Part shown: piece by piece, positions 21,004 to 32,237 of the stretch
Layout of the letters: every line of letters begins with the position of its first letter
How positions within the stretch are numbered: the first letter of the stretch is position 1
NCBI GenBank assembly: GCA_025331125.1
Contig: JAOALB010000017.1
Coordinates: 1-51,565, forward strand
From: Mycogone perniciosa
Lineage: Eukaryota > Ascomycota > Sordariomycetes > Hypocreales > Hypocreaceae
Direction: 5' to 3'
DNA: 51,565 nt
The notes under the pieces: generated by a model
Database searches by the model: none
Seen by the model: the letters and a program-made list of their open reading frames with translations, nothing else
Told to the model about the DNA's origin: nothing
Translations under genes and position numbers: made by a program

Positions 21004-21292
21004 GGACTTCTTTTTGTTCTTCTTTCGTTCTTTTGAACCCTTGCTACTAATACTACTCCGTACCTAGTAGTGGTAACTAGTACTGGATTCTACATAGCAC
21101 GTTAAACAAGCGTGTCGCATTTCCTTTTGTTTACAAAGTGTAGTGCTCACAATCAGCTCGCCCGGGTGCCCTGCCCTCTGCACCCTCTCTGCGCCTCAAC
21201 CCTCCGTCATGCTGCATGCATACTCCGTATATACATACACATATACATGCATACATGCAGGCATAGGCATGCATCATCGCCATGTGCATGTA

Positions 21293-21310
21293 GTACGGAG
21301 TACTCCGTAC
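21293..21310 (+). repeat. Perfect 18-bp palindrome GTACGGAGTACTCCGTAC
   Basis: The second head-to-head TACGGAGTA/TACTCCGTA fusion in the desert. Nearby (21329-21337) is a one-base variant, TACGAAGTA. Confidence 0.92.
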
Positions 21311-22764
21311 TAGCAGTAGCAGTGCTACTACGAAGTACTACGGGCGACTATCTATCGCCCTTTTTATGCCATCTAACCAACCGCGCACTACTAGACTACC
21401 TAAGGTACCTAATCATCGCATCCACACATCCCACTTTGCCATCAAAACGGGGCGAACAAGCGCTGCCTGCTTATCCCAGTGCCAGGTGGTCGGTGTCTAC
21501 TCCGTACAATCGGCTTTGTAGATAATAACTACCGCACTGCCGAGAGGACCCCTAATATCCTTCTTTAGTCGCGGCTATCTACGGAGTAAGCGTACGAGTA
21601 CATGCGGAATACAGGTGGTATACGGAGTAAGAAGCGATGAAAGGGGACCGAACGCGCGGGATTTGACGCAAGAGACACGCCGCGATTTCCAAAACACAAC
21701 CTTGAAGCTTCACTCTGTATTATTCTGTACGGGGTATTCATGGTGGTGGTCCTATGTAGTATCTCCGTGCTTCTCTGCGCTACATCCATGTCTATATCTG
21801 CAAGAAGCATTAATACACACAGATATATTAGTCTCAACGTTACAAGTACAGCTCCAAGCTACTTCGTACAGTACCACCCATCTGCAAGATAAAGTACTCA
21901 CTCGTAGAGCCTTGCTGTTGAGCCAGGGTTAATAATAATCGATGCACAAAATGCGCTGATTTTTTTTGGGTTTTTATTTTTTTATTTACATTGGTGGCTT
22001 AATTCAGTCAGTTCGTTTCAGCACATCGCTTAAAACCCATTGAAGACCATGTCGTTCTCGTTCCTGTTTTCTCCTCCCCTCCATGTTTCCGAATCCCAAC
22101 ACCGCCTCCTCCTGAATCACAAGGGGAATGAATAATACTTGAATACGTATGCTCGTGTAACCCTTTCCATTAGAACTACTATGCACTCGTGCCTACATGT
22201 GCAAATCAACAATAATACAATTACATACACACCCCCCTCTCTCTCTCTCTCGCTTCTTTGGATCCCCCTAATAATACTTCGTAAACTTTCGCGAAATGCA
22301 AGCCTTGTCTCTGTCCCTGTTCCTGCGTCCTACGTCCTGTCCCTCCCGAACACCGCCGCTTGCCCCAGCCAGACGGGAACTATAAAAAAACAGAATAGAT
22401 ATCAGGGCCATCCCTTCTTGCCTTGTATCTCTTCGGTAAGCCGTGTACGTACGAGAAAGCCCGTCGCCTCTCGTGGCATTTGTAGTCGTAGTATAAAGCT
22501 TGGCCCGGCCCATTGCCGCCATGGCCATCATATCTCATCCAAATCGCCCGTTCGCGGGCCGAAGGAGAGGATTTCTTGGTTATCATTGTTGTATGCAATG
22601 ACGACCCCTGAGCTCCTTGAAGATCATCCGAGGCCACGATGGACCACACAATTGCCACCCTTGTGCGATTCCGGCTCCACCTGCATGGAGAAAACGGCCC
22701 TCTATACAGGCCAATATCAACATATGAAATAATAGTTCGTGAGTGTGGCAAATGGATTGTCTCA

Positions 22765-24017
22765 TCAAGCACTGGTGCTGAAGTAGTAATTCTCCCACAA
22801 ATACTCATAATCCTCCAGTATACCCGCAATAAAGCCCGGCATTCTCTTCGTAACCCTGCTGACAGCAGACTTTGTCACATTCTCGTAGAAGGCACCGCGC
22901 ATCGCCCACCAGGCCATTGCCCAGCCTCTCTTATTCCACTCGTCCCGCTCCAGCGCCGTGGTCCGGAGACTGCGGTCACGGAGCTGTCGCGCCGCGTACT
23001 CAACCGCGATACCCACCAGCCACGGCGTCCATGAGTTCTTGTTCTTGGTACGCGATAGCGCCACGGCGTAGATCAACGGTGCCAGGATGTGCAGAATCTC
23101 AGACATGTGACCGCTGCCCTGGAGCTGGTTCAGCAGTTTGTTGGCCGGCTTGATATCGTCTGCCGTGAGGACGCGACCCAGCAGGTAGGAGCTGATGTCA
23201 TTGGGGGTGGGCAGTGAGGGTAGACTCATGCCTGTCCTGGGCATTGTCCACTCCCGCTCATGGGGTGGCTTGAATGTCTGTGATCCCTCACCAACCGAGC
23301 CATGAGGCGATGTCTCATCCATGAGTTCACTCTCGCTCCTTAAAGCCAGCAGCTCATCGTCTTCAGAATCATCCTCGGGTATTGGCTCTCGCTCTGGTAA
23401 GGCCGGTGTCACAAGCGGACGCGATCGTGTGACGCGCAGGAGCAGGAGGCGGCAGATGGCTTTGATCCCCTCCAGCAACACAACCACTTTCCACCGTGTC
23501 TTCCCTCCCCCGCGCCGCTTGGCGCTCATTTCACACAGTAGTTCTGTGTAAATGACCATTTGCAACAGCATCGCTATTCGTCTGTATGTCTTGCTCTTCT
23601 GGGACCAGAACCGCGTGTACCGGGCGTGCGCAGAGCGCATCGGAGGTACCGGCAGCCGCGAAGCAGCCTGTGACAAAATTCCATCGTGATATAGTGACAG
23701 AAGCTGCACGCCGGAATGTATTGACTCCGAAGCTATCTCGGCATCGCGAAATCGGCCTATTGGGAAAGGAGATGAGATGGTTAGCTCAATGAAACCCTCA
23801 TCAGGCACGAATTGGGGCAGCAAGAGGACCAACCCGGAATGATGTATGTGAGGCTCCTCAGCGCACTCTCGATCTGCGAGACTTGTCCCGCATTCTTGGT
23901 GATGAACTCATCATACAATCCCAGCCATTTCGGTGGCATCGACAGGATCTGGCAGACCGTTACGCGCCGCGTGGGCTTCTTGGTCGGTTTGGTGGGTTGA
24001 GCCGCTGGCAGAGGCAT
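22765..24017 (-). CDS. pex16: Pex16, peroxisomal membrane biogenesis protein
   Basis: Two exons, 24017-23834 and 23756-22765, with a 77-nt intron splitting a Gly codon (IIPG / RFRDAEIASES). The protein is 391 aa. Diagnostic Pex16 segments are WLGLYDEFITKNAGQVSQIE, SALRSLTYIIPG, GRFRDAEIASESIHSGVQLL and the C-terminal YAVALSRTKNKNSWTPWLVG, then AWWAMRGAFYENVTKSAV. The Pex16 family functions in insertion of peroxisomal membrane proteins and peroxisome biogenesis, so the product is a peroxisome or ER membrane-associated protein. An acidic Ser-rich loop (EDDSEDDE, about residues 205-215) interrupts the middle. The start at 24017 is the first in-frame ATG; an internal one at 23939 (MPPKWLG) is closer to the conserved region and could be the real start. 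Confidence 0.93.
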
Positions 24018-24674
24018 ATCGCGTCCGCCCTTGTGGTCCTCTCAGCCGATTGATATGAGTTCCGTGTGATTCACTTCGGCCTCCACCATTTCGCGGCGAT
24101 GAAAACGTAATTGTCGGATGCAAAATGGTTGTCGCAAAAGGAGATGTTGCACTCGGTAGCTTGAGCTAACGCCAGGAAGCCGAGGTTCGGTATAGGTTTC
24201 CGTTCGTGGCGCATGGCAGGTGTTGCTGTGGCTGGTGAAGCACCAGCCTCTAGAACGACGTCATTCTAACTACTACTACAGCTATTACCCTACAATCTTG
24301 ATTCTCCCTGTGAAGTATTGGTAAAAGGGATTTATCCGATGCTAAAGAGATGTAATGAAATAGAAATTTTATAATCTAGTATATTTTATGTTGTATCATA
24401 AATGCCAATATTTGCTTTGTTGATTACTTGCGGGTTTTAGTCTTGATTTAGAATGCTATAGATTCGATTGCCATAAAGCCGAATGCTGAGTGTTGGCGCA
24501 TCCACCACATGATGAATAACGCAAGATCGTTAAACAATACCCCAAATCGCCTTTACTGCACTATAATATGCTCCTCATAGCCAACCCCCTCGAGTCACTT
24601 GTTTTGTCTAACCCATGCAGATAGCTTATCCTAGATATGCATTCCCTTCAGACCCAGATGCCCAGGTGTTAATG
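24018..24674. other. Intergenic between Zn2Cys6 gene and Pex16
   Basis: AT-rich (TATATTTTATGTTGTATC near 24378). It is the promoter side of Pex16 and the 3' side of the Zn2Cys6 regulator; both genes read on the minus strand. Nothing else seen. Confidence 0.5.
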
Positions 24675-27347
24675 CTACAACATCGCAAACCCTGCTTGCT
24701 CTAACTCCTCACCAGTTGGCAACAACGGCCTCCCCTGCATGGGGAACGGCCAGAACAATGGGTTCTCTATCTTTTCCGCTGCCTTTCTCAAAGCTGGCGT
24801 CTGCAACGTATCCACTATTTCTACGGTCGCGCCCCAACCACATATGAAATCCTCCGCCTGAACATTCGGCGCAAAGAAGTTGAGGCTGCTAGAATATGGC
24901 CTGACCAAATCGTCGGGTGCTTCGGATGGTGTCTCATCGCTCTCAATATCGACGTCGATATTCCATTTCTTGGCAAGGTACCGCAGGATGTTGAGGGCTT
25001 GCTCAGCAAAGTGATGGCAAGGTGCCATTTCTGTCAGGTCGATGATGCCTCGGGTGAGAGTTTCGGAGACACGGGGGTCTATTTTAGCCACTTTCTTCAT
25101 CTTCTCTTCACTAGAAGAGAACTCCTCCTTGACCAAGGTGGCACCTATAGCAAGATGCATAATGGACGACGTTAGAACAAAGTAGGGCACAAATGACGGC
25201 GTCCGACGTAGAGTATAGAGTTGCGAGTAGGATGAAAGCAGGCCCTGAATGGCGTCTGCGGCTTGCGAGCAGACGTCCCGAGGGGAGACCTTGGACCCGA
25301 TAATTCGCAGCTTGATCAGGGGTCGGAAGAGGAGAAGGATGGCAAAGTGATAGTACATGCTTCTCCGTGTCAGTTCTAGGCATTAGGCTGGAAATTGGTG
25401 ATACTCACTGAGCGAACAGCACGGCCGGGGTGAAGTTGTGGCCAAGCCTCAGAACCTCAGGTATGCGATCATACCAATTCAGGTATTGAGTGTAGATGTT
25501 TAACAGGTCCCTTGCCGTAAGGGGCCTGCCCGGTGAGTGAAGCACATACAAAGACTGATGAACTAGCTCGCTCAGTTCGCAAAAACATTTATAAACAGAC
25601 CGGACATTAGACGGTTGCTCGCACGACCGCTGCAATGGGGCACCTTTGAACATGTTAGAGGGCGCCTGACCAGGGGCTAGGTGCGTGATGGACTGACCGC
25701 CATCGGTGTACGGCACCCAGAGTGACGCTTCAATGTCGTCGATGATTGCGGGTTTGGGAGGGAGATGAGGGAAACATGAACACTGTGGTAATGAGCCTGT
25801 GGCCAGGGACCATGCGCTGGATGATGGCGTTAGTTGCGCGCACTTGGCCTTCTTTTTTTTGACGTGGTTCCCAACTCACTGATCGAGAGCAAACGCCCCC
25901 CAGAAAGTTGCCGATTGTACGGCAAGCTCGTCCTCATCAATATCGTCATGAATACGATGCAGTCCCATCTCGATAGCTAGTCGTATGCTCTGGCCGGCGT
26001 AATACCAACTTTCTGAGTCTCGGCCACAACTGGCCTCCCGAATCGACATGATACCGAGGGCCTGAATCGTTGTCAATGTGTGGTGGTCGTCTTCGAGGTA
26101 GAACAGCCGCTGGCATTCTTTGAAAAAGTGATCCCCAGAAGAGTAGGGGTCATTTGGATTGGCCCTGGTCATAGGCTGCGTGGAAAATCGACAACCGAGA
26201 GCTAATAACGCGTTTACTAGAATGGGTGAGCAATACCGGTGTCTCCCATCTTGAAAGTCTCGAAGAAAGTGCTCCTTGCTGAGAGAGGCGAAAGTAGGGT
26301 ATTCCCAGCAGAAATACAATCCCAGGAGGTGTTGTACAAGGTTTGCGTCATCCGTAATGCTGGTCCACGTCCCTGGAGGAGGGGACTTCATTTCGGGCTC
26401 ATTGAGCGGTGACAATACTTGTTCAAGCCCTCGATACCGTGGGATATCATCAGACATGTGGTCAGTATGCATACCCTCCGCCCAGGATCCAACGCGGGAG
26501 TGTGACGGGCCGCCAATGTCCGGCGTCCAGTTCATAACATCTGGATGGGAGCTGCTCCTGGTAGAACCAGCCTGACTCTGCGAGGAGAAGTGCCATGGAC
26601 TGGTTTGGGCACTACCCATCTCAGTTCCTATGCCTGGCGGCACGGCAGCACTCAGATGACCAGCCCCTAAGCCAATGGGCGGGAGGCCAGTTGGGGTGCC
26701 TGTGCCGAAGCTTGCCACGGAAGTTATCCCGTGGTTAGAATTGATATTGGTGTCATTGGGGGTTGCGAATGCCGTGCTAGGGGTGCTGACAGCAGCTCCG
26801 GAGACTGCGCCAGCGTTGGGAGGGAGACGGCCAAGCCATTCGGCAATGCTCTCAACCGACTGGCCACTGCGCAGGCGCACCAGCACCTCATCCCATAGCT
26901 GTGGCCGTACCAGAGCAGCAAAAATCTGGTCACTGGAACGTTGACGCTGGCGCAAGTTTTCGATTTCGGTTCGAAGATTCTCCTTGGACTGACGCACGGG
27001 GATCTCGTATATGCAGTCGACGTCCTTCTGGAACTTGCAGCGCGCACATGGCTTCTGGCCGTCACACTGTGAGGCAAAGGAGTGTCAGTATTGGGACTAG
27101 GAATTGGGGTTTGGGCTTGGGAGTGGGGAGGGCGAAGCTATCAAGACACAGCACAGCTTACCTTGGCACGCTTCTTGCGACATTCCGTGCAGGCATTCGG
27201 CGTGACCACACCCAGACCCCGCCTCCGCTTTGAGAATTGAGCCGAATGGTTACTGGAGGATGCAAGGTGCGACTGGGACTGAGGGGTGGTGCCGGAGCTG
27301 GGCTGGCTGAAGCCCGAGGGGGTTTGGCTGCCCGTGTCCTCGTCCAT
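24675..27347 (-). CDS. Zn2Cys6 fungal transcription factor with Fungal_trans domain
   Basis: Four exons, 27347-27162, 27066-25880, 25816-25409 and 25359-24675, give 821 aa (introns 95, 63 and 49 nt; phases 0, 2 and 2). The binuclear zinc cluster is residues 53-80 with spacing C-x2-C-x6-C-x5-C-x2-C-x7-C; the first intron falls just before the third Cys. A helical linker follows (ENLRTEIENLRQRQRSS). Its pattern, ending in VLVRLRSGQSVESIAEWL, recalls the NirA/NIT-4 group, but I do not claim orthology. The Fungal_trans domain starts near YFCWEYPTFASLSKEHFL and includes GCRFSTQP, IRLAIEMGLHR, FWGAFALD and YYHFAILLLFRP. It is a nuclear DNA-binding regulator. Targets are not deducible; neighbouring genes are housekeeping. 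A GATGTC hexamer repeat sits just upstream of the start (27353-27381). Confidence 0.9.
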
Positions 27348-28753
27348 CAGGGTCGATGTCGATGTCGATGCTGATGCCGATATGCTGCGGACAGGAGGAC
27401 GGGAGAACAGGAGAGCGCGAGAGCACGAGAGAGGGTGTTTGCAGGCGTCAGGCTCTGCTTGGCGAGTGCAGGTTCAGCGATCGGGAACCAGGGCGGTTCC
27501 AATGCTTGTCTTTTGGTAACTGTGGCGTCGTGATGAGATAGACATGCTGCGGGGGAGCTCGAACACTATCCGCGGACATGCGAGCTCGGGGAGCAAGGAA
27601 GAGGGGTCGGATGGGGATTTCGTGGCGAATGTCGGCGTCGTGATTGATCGTGCAGTTGCAGAGACATGAGAGAGTTGTTTGAGGCAGACTGGCGGGAGAG
27701 ACAGAGAGGTGCTCTCTGTTTTGGGCGCAGACGGCAGTTGACGATATCACCACCACCACCACTACGGAGTGCCGCCAGACGCCAGAGGGAGCACTAATAC
27801 CACTGGACAAAAACAATAAGAACCGGCAGAAGCTGAAAGACGGTGGCGAAGAAATCAAGATCAGCACGCGCACACAAGCACTTTATGAATAATGCAATAA
27901 TGAAATAAGAACAGGTAGATGGATAATTACTGCTACTGCACTTCATAATGTATGAGCACAAACACGCCCGTAAGGGAGCCCATGTCCAGCATAGCGATAG
28001 ACGACATTTATACGTCTCATCCAGCGGGACAAAATCGAAACAGAGGACCGCGACATAATTACTAATAATACCAATACTAATGGAGATGACGAACATGCAG
28101 CAAAGAGAAATGAGAATACTAACTAATACTAGTATAGGTACTTAAGACACGCCCTACGCCTTACTCCTTGCTGGGCTGCCACAGGGGCTTGGTCATGATG
28201 AGAAATGAGGTCATGCTTGGCCGTTCAGAGACGATGGCTTCACGCTGATGATAACGGAGGGTTGGACAAGAAATAGATAGATAGCCGCAAGGCATTAATC
28301 TTATCAATCAGGATGCTGCTGCGATTCTACCATTTTAATACGCTCAACAAGCTCAACAACTTGCATCCCGACGACTACTTCGTAGTGCTTCGAATAGGAG
28401 GACATGGCCAAATGCCGAGTGCTACTTAGTAGTATTATAGAGTACAGACAAGCAGTAGCCTCATCGTTAGGGACCAACAATTTACCTCCCTCGATTGTCA
28501 TCTACGCATCTTCTCTGCCATGTTTGCCTGTTTGCCTGTTTTCCATCATCAAACCTGACCCAGTGACAGGCGGCGCCGTCCTAATGCAAGTCATTCCCTT
28601 AACCCCTGTCAACGCCAGCCAGTTCCCACACAGTGACAATGATTACGAAGTACCCTCCCACCATATCTATATCATATGCAATATCGATCCTACTGTACAT
28701 TGCCTCCCCATCTCCGGATGTAGCTGTGTCAGGGCCACGAGGTTGCTCGTACC
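27348..28753. other. Intergenic, promoter of the Zn2Cys6 gene and 3' side of Brl1
   Basis: This contains a TCGATG hexamer repeat next to the regulator's start, a CACCAC run (27749-27761) followed by a single ACGGAGTG word, and AT-rich sequence at 27880-28130. Open frames up to about 140 codons on either strand lack protein-like composition. Confidence 0.5.
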
Positions 28754-30341
28754 TTAGTAACCCTTGCTGGGGCTGCGGTGGTATTTGACAGGACTCCGCG
28801 ACCGTTCCCCCTTGCTTGGGCTTCGACGCCCTGAAGGTGTGTATGCTACGAACATTGGGGGAGCAAGCTTTGGAGGCGAAACATCTGTGTCATCTAGCAA
28901 CCCATACCGTTGGGTCCTCGGCGTCTCAAAGTGCGCCCTGAAGTGTGCCGGCGTGGCGTCCGGGGGCATCGCCGATATGTGGGAAGTAGTAGGTGGATGC
29001 TGCTGAGCAGACTGGGTTTTTGCGCTTCCCCATTGAAGCATGATGTTGACGACGACAATGAAGGCTGCTATGGCGAAGCAGAGGACCTATTGCATTGGAT
29101 AGTTAGTGTGACATGTTCTGACGACACAATGCTGATAGATACTTATAATGGAGAAAGCATACCCAGGCCTTCAAGTTCATTGCCTCAGCAAACTCATTAA
29201 TGATTTCGGCAACTTGCTTGGCTGTCACCTTGACTCGCATAATGGCGTCTGAGTCCTGTGTCATGCAATCATACCACATATTGCACATGTCCTGCAACGC
29301 GGGCCGGTCCTTTTTGGCACACTGATTGCGTTTGTATTCTTCCTGGCACTCCAATGCGCTGCTGATGATCTTCATCCGAGCCTTCTCGTTGGCGTTCCTG
29401 ATGTCTGACCGAATCGCCTCAATGACACTCCACCCACAAAAGACCGCGAGCATAATGAATGACACGTTGAGTCCGAGCTGGAGCCATTTGTATATGTTAT
29501 CCGGGGCTGATCGATATTGATCCATAGTATTCAGCATAGAACCAAACCAACTCTCAGAGTGAGGCGGATGTTGGTGTCGGGAGGAGGGTTGGCGCTTTTT
29601 AATGTGCGGCAGTGGTTGTGATGTTTCGCACGATGCCACGCTCATGTCCGATTCTGATGCTCCATCGTCCCAGTCTTGCAGGTGCCGGGCCACGCTGCTG
29701 ACGTCTCTGTCGTAATTGTGCCGCTTCCTCTTTCTAAGCACCTGCAGCTCCTTGCGCGGAGAGTCTCGGAGACCCCGGAGCTCACCCTTCCCTGATACAT
29801 GCTTTCGTGGTGAACGGGAATAGCGCGATGCTTTGTCGACTTTTGAAGGTGTAATGGTGCCCATGCCGATATCAGTCATGCGGTCAGCTTCGGGGGTATC
29901 GTTGGGAAAATCGGATATTTCTGTCAGCGCGGGGCTATCCTCTGCGCCGGAAGCTTCTGAGAGAGCCATGTCGTCTAGTTTTCGAGGAGTTGTGAATGCA
30001 GGATTTCGGAACGGTGGTGCGGCGGCGCGAGACGATATTTGGGGAGTGAAGAAAGTGCTCTGTGGCGGTTTTGATGGTGTTCCAAAGCTTGAAAATGGGA
30101 TACCGTGAGACGCTGGTTTCAACGGCGAACTAAATACTGCATTGAAAAACGAAAAAGAGTGTTAGCCAGCTGTCAACCCAAATGCAAGCGCGTGTGCAAA
30201 ATCCAGAGAACACAGGTGGCACCAACGATTTCCTGGCCGCTTCTTCGCAACCTGCGTAAACGGGCTGGTCAGATCGACTGGACCGCTGTTGTCCTCATAC
30301 TGCCAATCCATGGGAGCCTCATGGGTTCGACGGTCCACCAT
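28754..30341 (-). CDS. brl1: Brl1/Brr6-family nuclear envelope protein
   Basis: Three exons, 30341-30227, 30136-29163 and 29086-28754, give 473 aa (introns 90 and 76 nt). The first short exon is needed to supply the family-typical N terminus (RRTHEAPMDWQYED, GPVDLTSPF, then KKRPGN), after which phase-1 splicing continues into LFSSPLKPASHG. Residues about 40-250 are basic and Ser-rich. A first membrane segment (WLQLGLNVSFIMLAVFCGW) and a second one spanning the last intron (AWVLCFAIAAFIVVVNIML) flank a domain with four cysteines (ALEC, NQC, DMC, YDC). This is the disulfide-bridged Brl1/Brr6 arrangement, predicted to lie in the lumen of the nuclear envelope. Family members function in nuclear pore assembly and nuclear membrane lipid balance. 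The tail is Pro/Ser-rich and basic. Confidence 0.92.
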
Positions 30342-30842
30342 GGTTGCTGCTGCTACCGCGGCTGCTGCTGATGACTCTGGTGGAACGAGTGCTGTGGCGA
30401 TGTCTGACGAGTCACAGATCGCGCCGCAGATTCTGTGGTCGAGCAGTAGTGTGTGTCTCGTATCGTGAGATAGGGCAATGGGGCAATAGAGAGCAGGAGT
30501 AGTAGTACTCTGTAGTGCTCAAAAGCTGGCTCAAAGCTGGCATCTATTTGCTGACCCTCCACACAGTCCACAATTGTCAGTGGCAACCAAGGCGCCAAAG
30601 TAAACAAATCCATTTTCTGCCTAAGGCCATGACCCCTTCGCCAACGGGCCGATTATGTCAGCAACGCGGTTACTCTGCGAAACGGACAAGGCTGTGAGAG
30701 GCGAAGTGCCATGACTTTTTGCTCAGCTTAATTGTTCCCTTCTCTGACATCGACACCATTCATTATCTGTTGCATTTCGTCCGCAAAAGTTAACTACCGC
30801 CTGTCCCTTTGTATCAGCCGACAGTTGCAACAAACGAGAAAC
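30342..30842. promoter_or_regulatory. Shared divergent promoter of Brl1 and Iws1
   Basis: The two start codons face away from each other with 501 bp between them. A GCTGCTGCTACCGCGGCTGCTGCTG repeat-like stretch at 30345-30369 lies in the Brl1 leader. Bidirectional control is inferred only from geometry. Confidence 0.55.
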
Positions 30843-32237
30843 ATGTCCGACCTGGATTCACCTGCTGGCTCGCCATCCAGGGAGCCAGTTGACGACGTTC
30901 AGGACGATGCTGCGGCAGATTCTGATCGCGACTCGGATCTTCTCTCCGAAATCGATGAAAACCAATTCGAAGACTACGATCCCGAGACTGCCAACATTGA
31001 AGATCGACCCGTAGAAATCGATGAAGACATTGCTCGCACGCTCAAGGCCACTAAGCGCAAGCGTACGGAGGGCGAAACTACAAAGAAGCCGAGGGAAGGC
31101 CGTCGTGAGAAGCGGAGGGATCGAGATGAGGATGTCTCGATGCAAGATGCGTCCGGAGGGGAGGCAGATAAGAAGCCGCGAAGGTCGAGGCGAGCAGCCG
31201 ATGGTGAGAAGCGTCCCAAGGCCAAGGCGGCATCACCAGAGCCAGAGAACGAAGACCACCTCACCCCGGACGAGAGGAGAAAGCGAGCAATCGAGAGGGC
31301 CCTGGATGCAGCTATCAAGAAAGGAGGAGGCACTTCCTCTAAGCGCCGGCGGAAAGATGAAATTGTAGGTGTGGTTGCCGATTTGCCATGCACCAGCAGC
31401 TAATGTGAGTGACTAGGACCTAGAAAAGGAGATTGATGAACAGTTGGCTGTTATGAAGGTCAGAATGGAACAAGCCTGCCAGGCAGACAACAACGCTCGT
31501 GAAGCTGGGCAGCCTGCTCTTCACAAGCTCAAGTTGCTGCCCGAGGTCACTGGCCTCCTGAACCGCAACGATGTTCGGCATGATGTGCTTGACCCGGACA
31601 CCAATTTCCTACAGCATGTCAAGTTCTTCCTCGAACCACTCAACGACGGATCGCTGCCTGCATATAACATCCAACGCGATATTTTCTCTGCCCTTACGCG
31701 ACTGAATATAGAAAAGGAGGCGCTTTTGAGCAGTGGAATTGGCAAAGTGGTGCTGTTCTACACGAGGAGCAAGAAGCCGGAACCCACCATTAAGCGCATG
31801 GCCGAGAGGTTACTGGGAGAGTGGAGTCGTCCGATCCTGAAGCGGACAGACGACTACAAGAAGCGGCACATTGAGACTCGCGAGTTCGATTATGAGTATG
31901 TCTCCCTGCGACGTGTCGCGTCACATCTAGCTGGGCTATCCGTTCAATCAACTAACATCTATCCAGGGCTGCCAAACTGGCACAGCGCCGGAAGACGGGT
32001 TCTCAGTTTAGTCTTACCCAGCGACCTGCCCAGTCTGCCCGTGACGCGGAACGGGAGCGCCTCTTGGCTCCTCCTAACGCAAACAACCGGGCTCGTATGG
32101 TGAACCTTCCAGCAAGCTATACAATCGCGCCAAAGAGTACGTTCGATGGATCCAGGAGTCAAGACCACCGCCCCTTGGGTGCGGGTGGAATGGAGGCGTT
32201 CAGGAAGATGACCCAGAAGGGCAAGAAGAGGTCATGA
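30843..32237 (+). CDS. iws1: Iws1/Spn1 transcription elongation factor
   Basis: Three exons, 30843-31364, 31417-31895 and 31967-32237, give 423 aa (introns 52 and 71 nt; phases 0 and 2). The N-terminal 170 residues are acidic, then Lys/Arg-rich and disordered. The TFIIS N-terminal (Iws1) domain covers about 200-340, with YNIQRDIFSALTRLNIEKEA, GIGKVVLFYTRSKKPEP and MAERLLGEWSRPILKR. The C terminus has the fungal signature FSLTQRPAQSARDAERERLL, TIAPKSTFDGSRSQDHRP and GGMEAFRKMTQKGKKRS. Iws1 binds Spt6 and travels with elongating RNA polymerase II in the nucleus. An upstream in-frame ATG near 30732 would only extend into leader sequence; the start at 30843 (MSDLDSPAGSP) matches expected family length. 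Confidence 0.94.

Larger units (their letters stand above)
15990..22764. other. 6.8 kb gene-poor, microsatellite-rich region
   Basis: No frame here shows coding character: translations are dominated by simple-sequence products and none joins another by plausible splice sites. Instead it holds many short tandem repeats (GTGAGT, TAC/GTA, CTCCTA, CTTGT/CTTGC, ACAAGG, GT, TTCCTG, GACA, CT) and at least fifteen copies of TACGGAGTA/TACTCCGTA. It lies between the C2H2 regulator (start at 15989, reading away) and the 3' end of Pex16. It may contain the regulator's distal promoter or a non-coding transcript; neither is demonstrable from sequence. Confidence 0.7.

Noticed and set aside
22139..22732. 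197-codon plus-strand frame near the Pex16 3' end
   Set aside because: It is antisense to non-coding sequence, crosses repeats and has no motif.
28404..28757. 117-codon plus-strand frame downstream of Brl1
   Set aside because: No homology-like segments; lies in the 3' region of Brl1 with no promoter or splice context.
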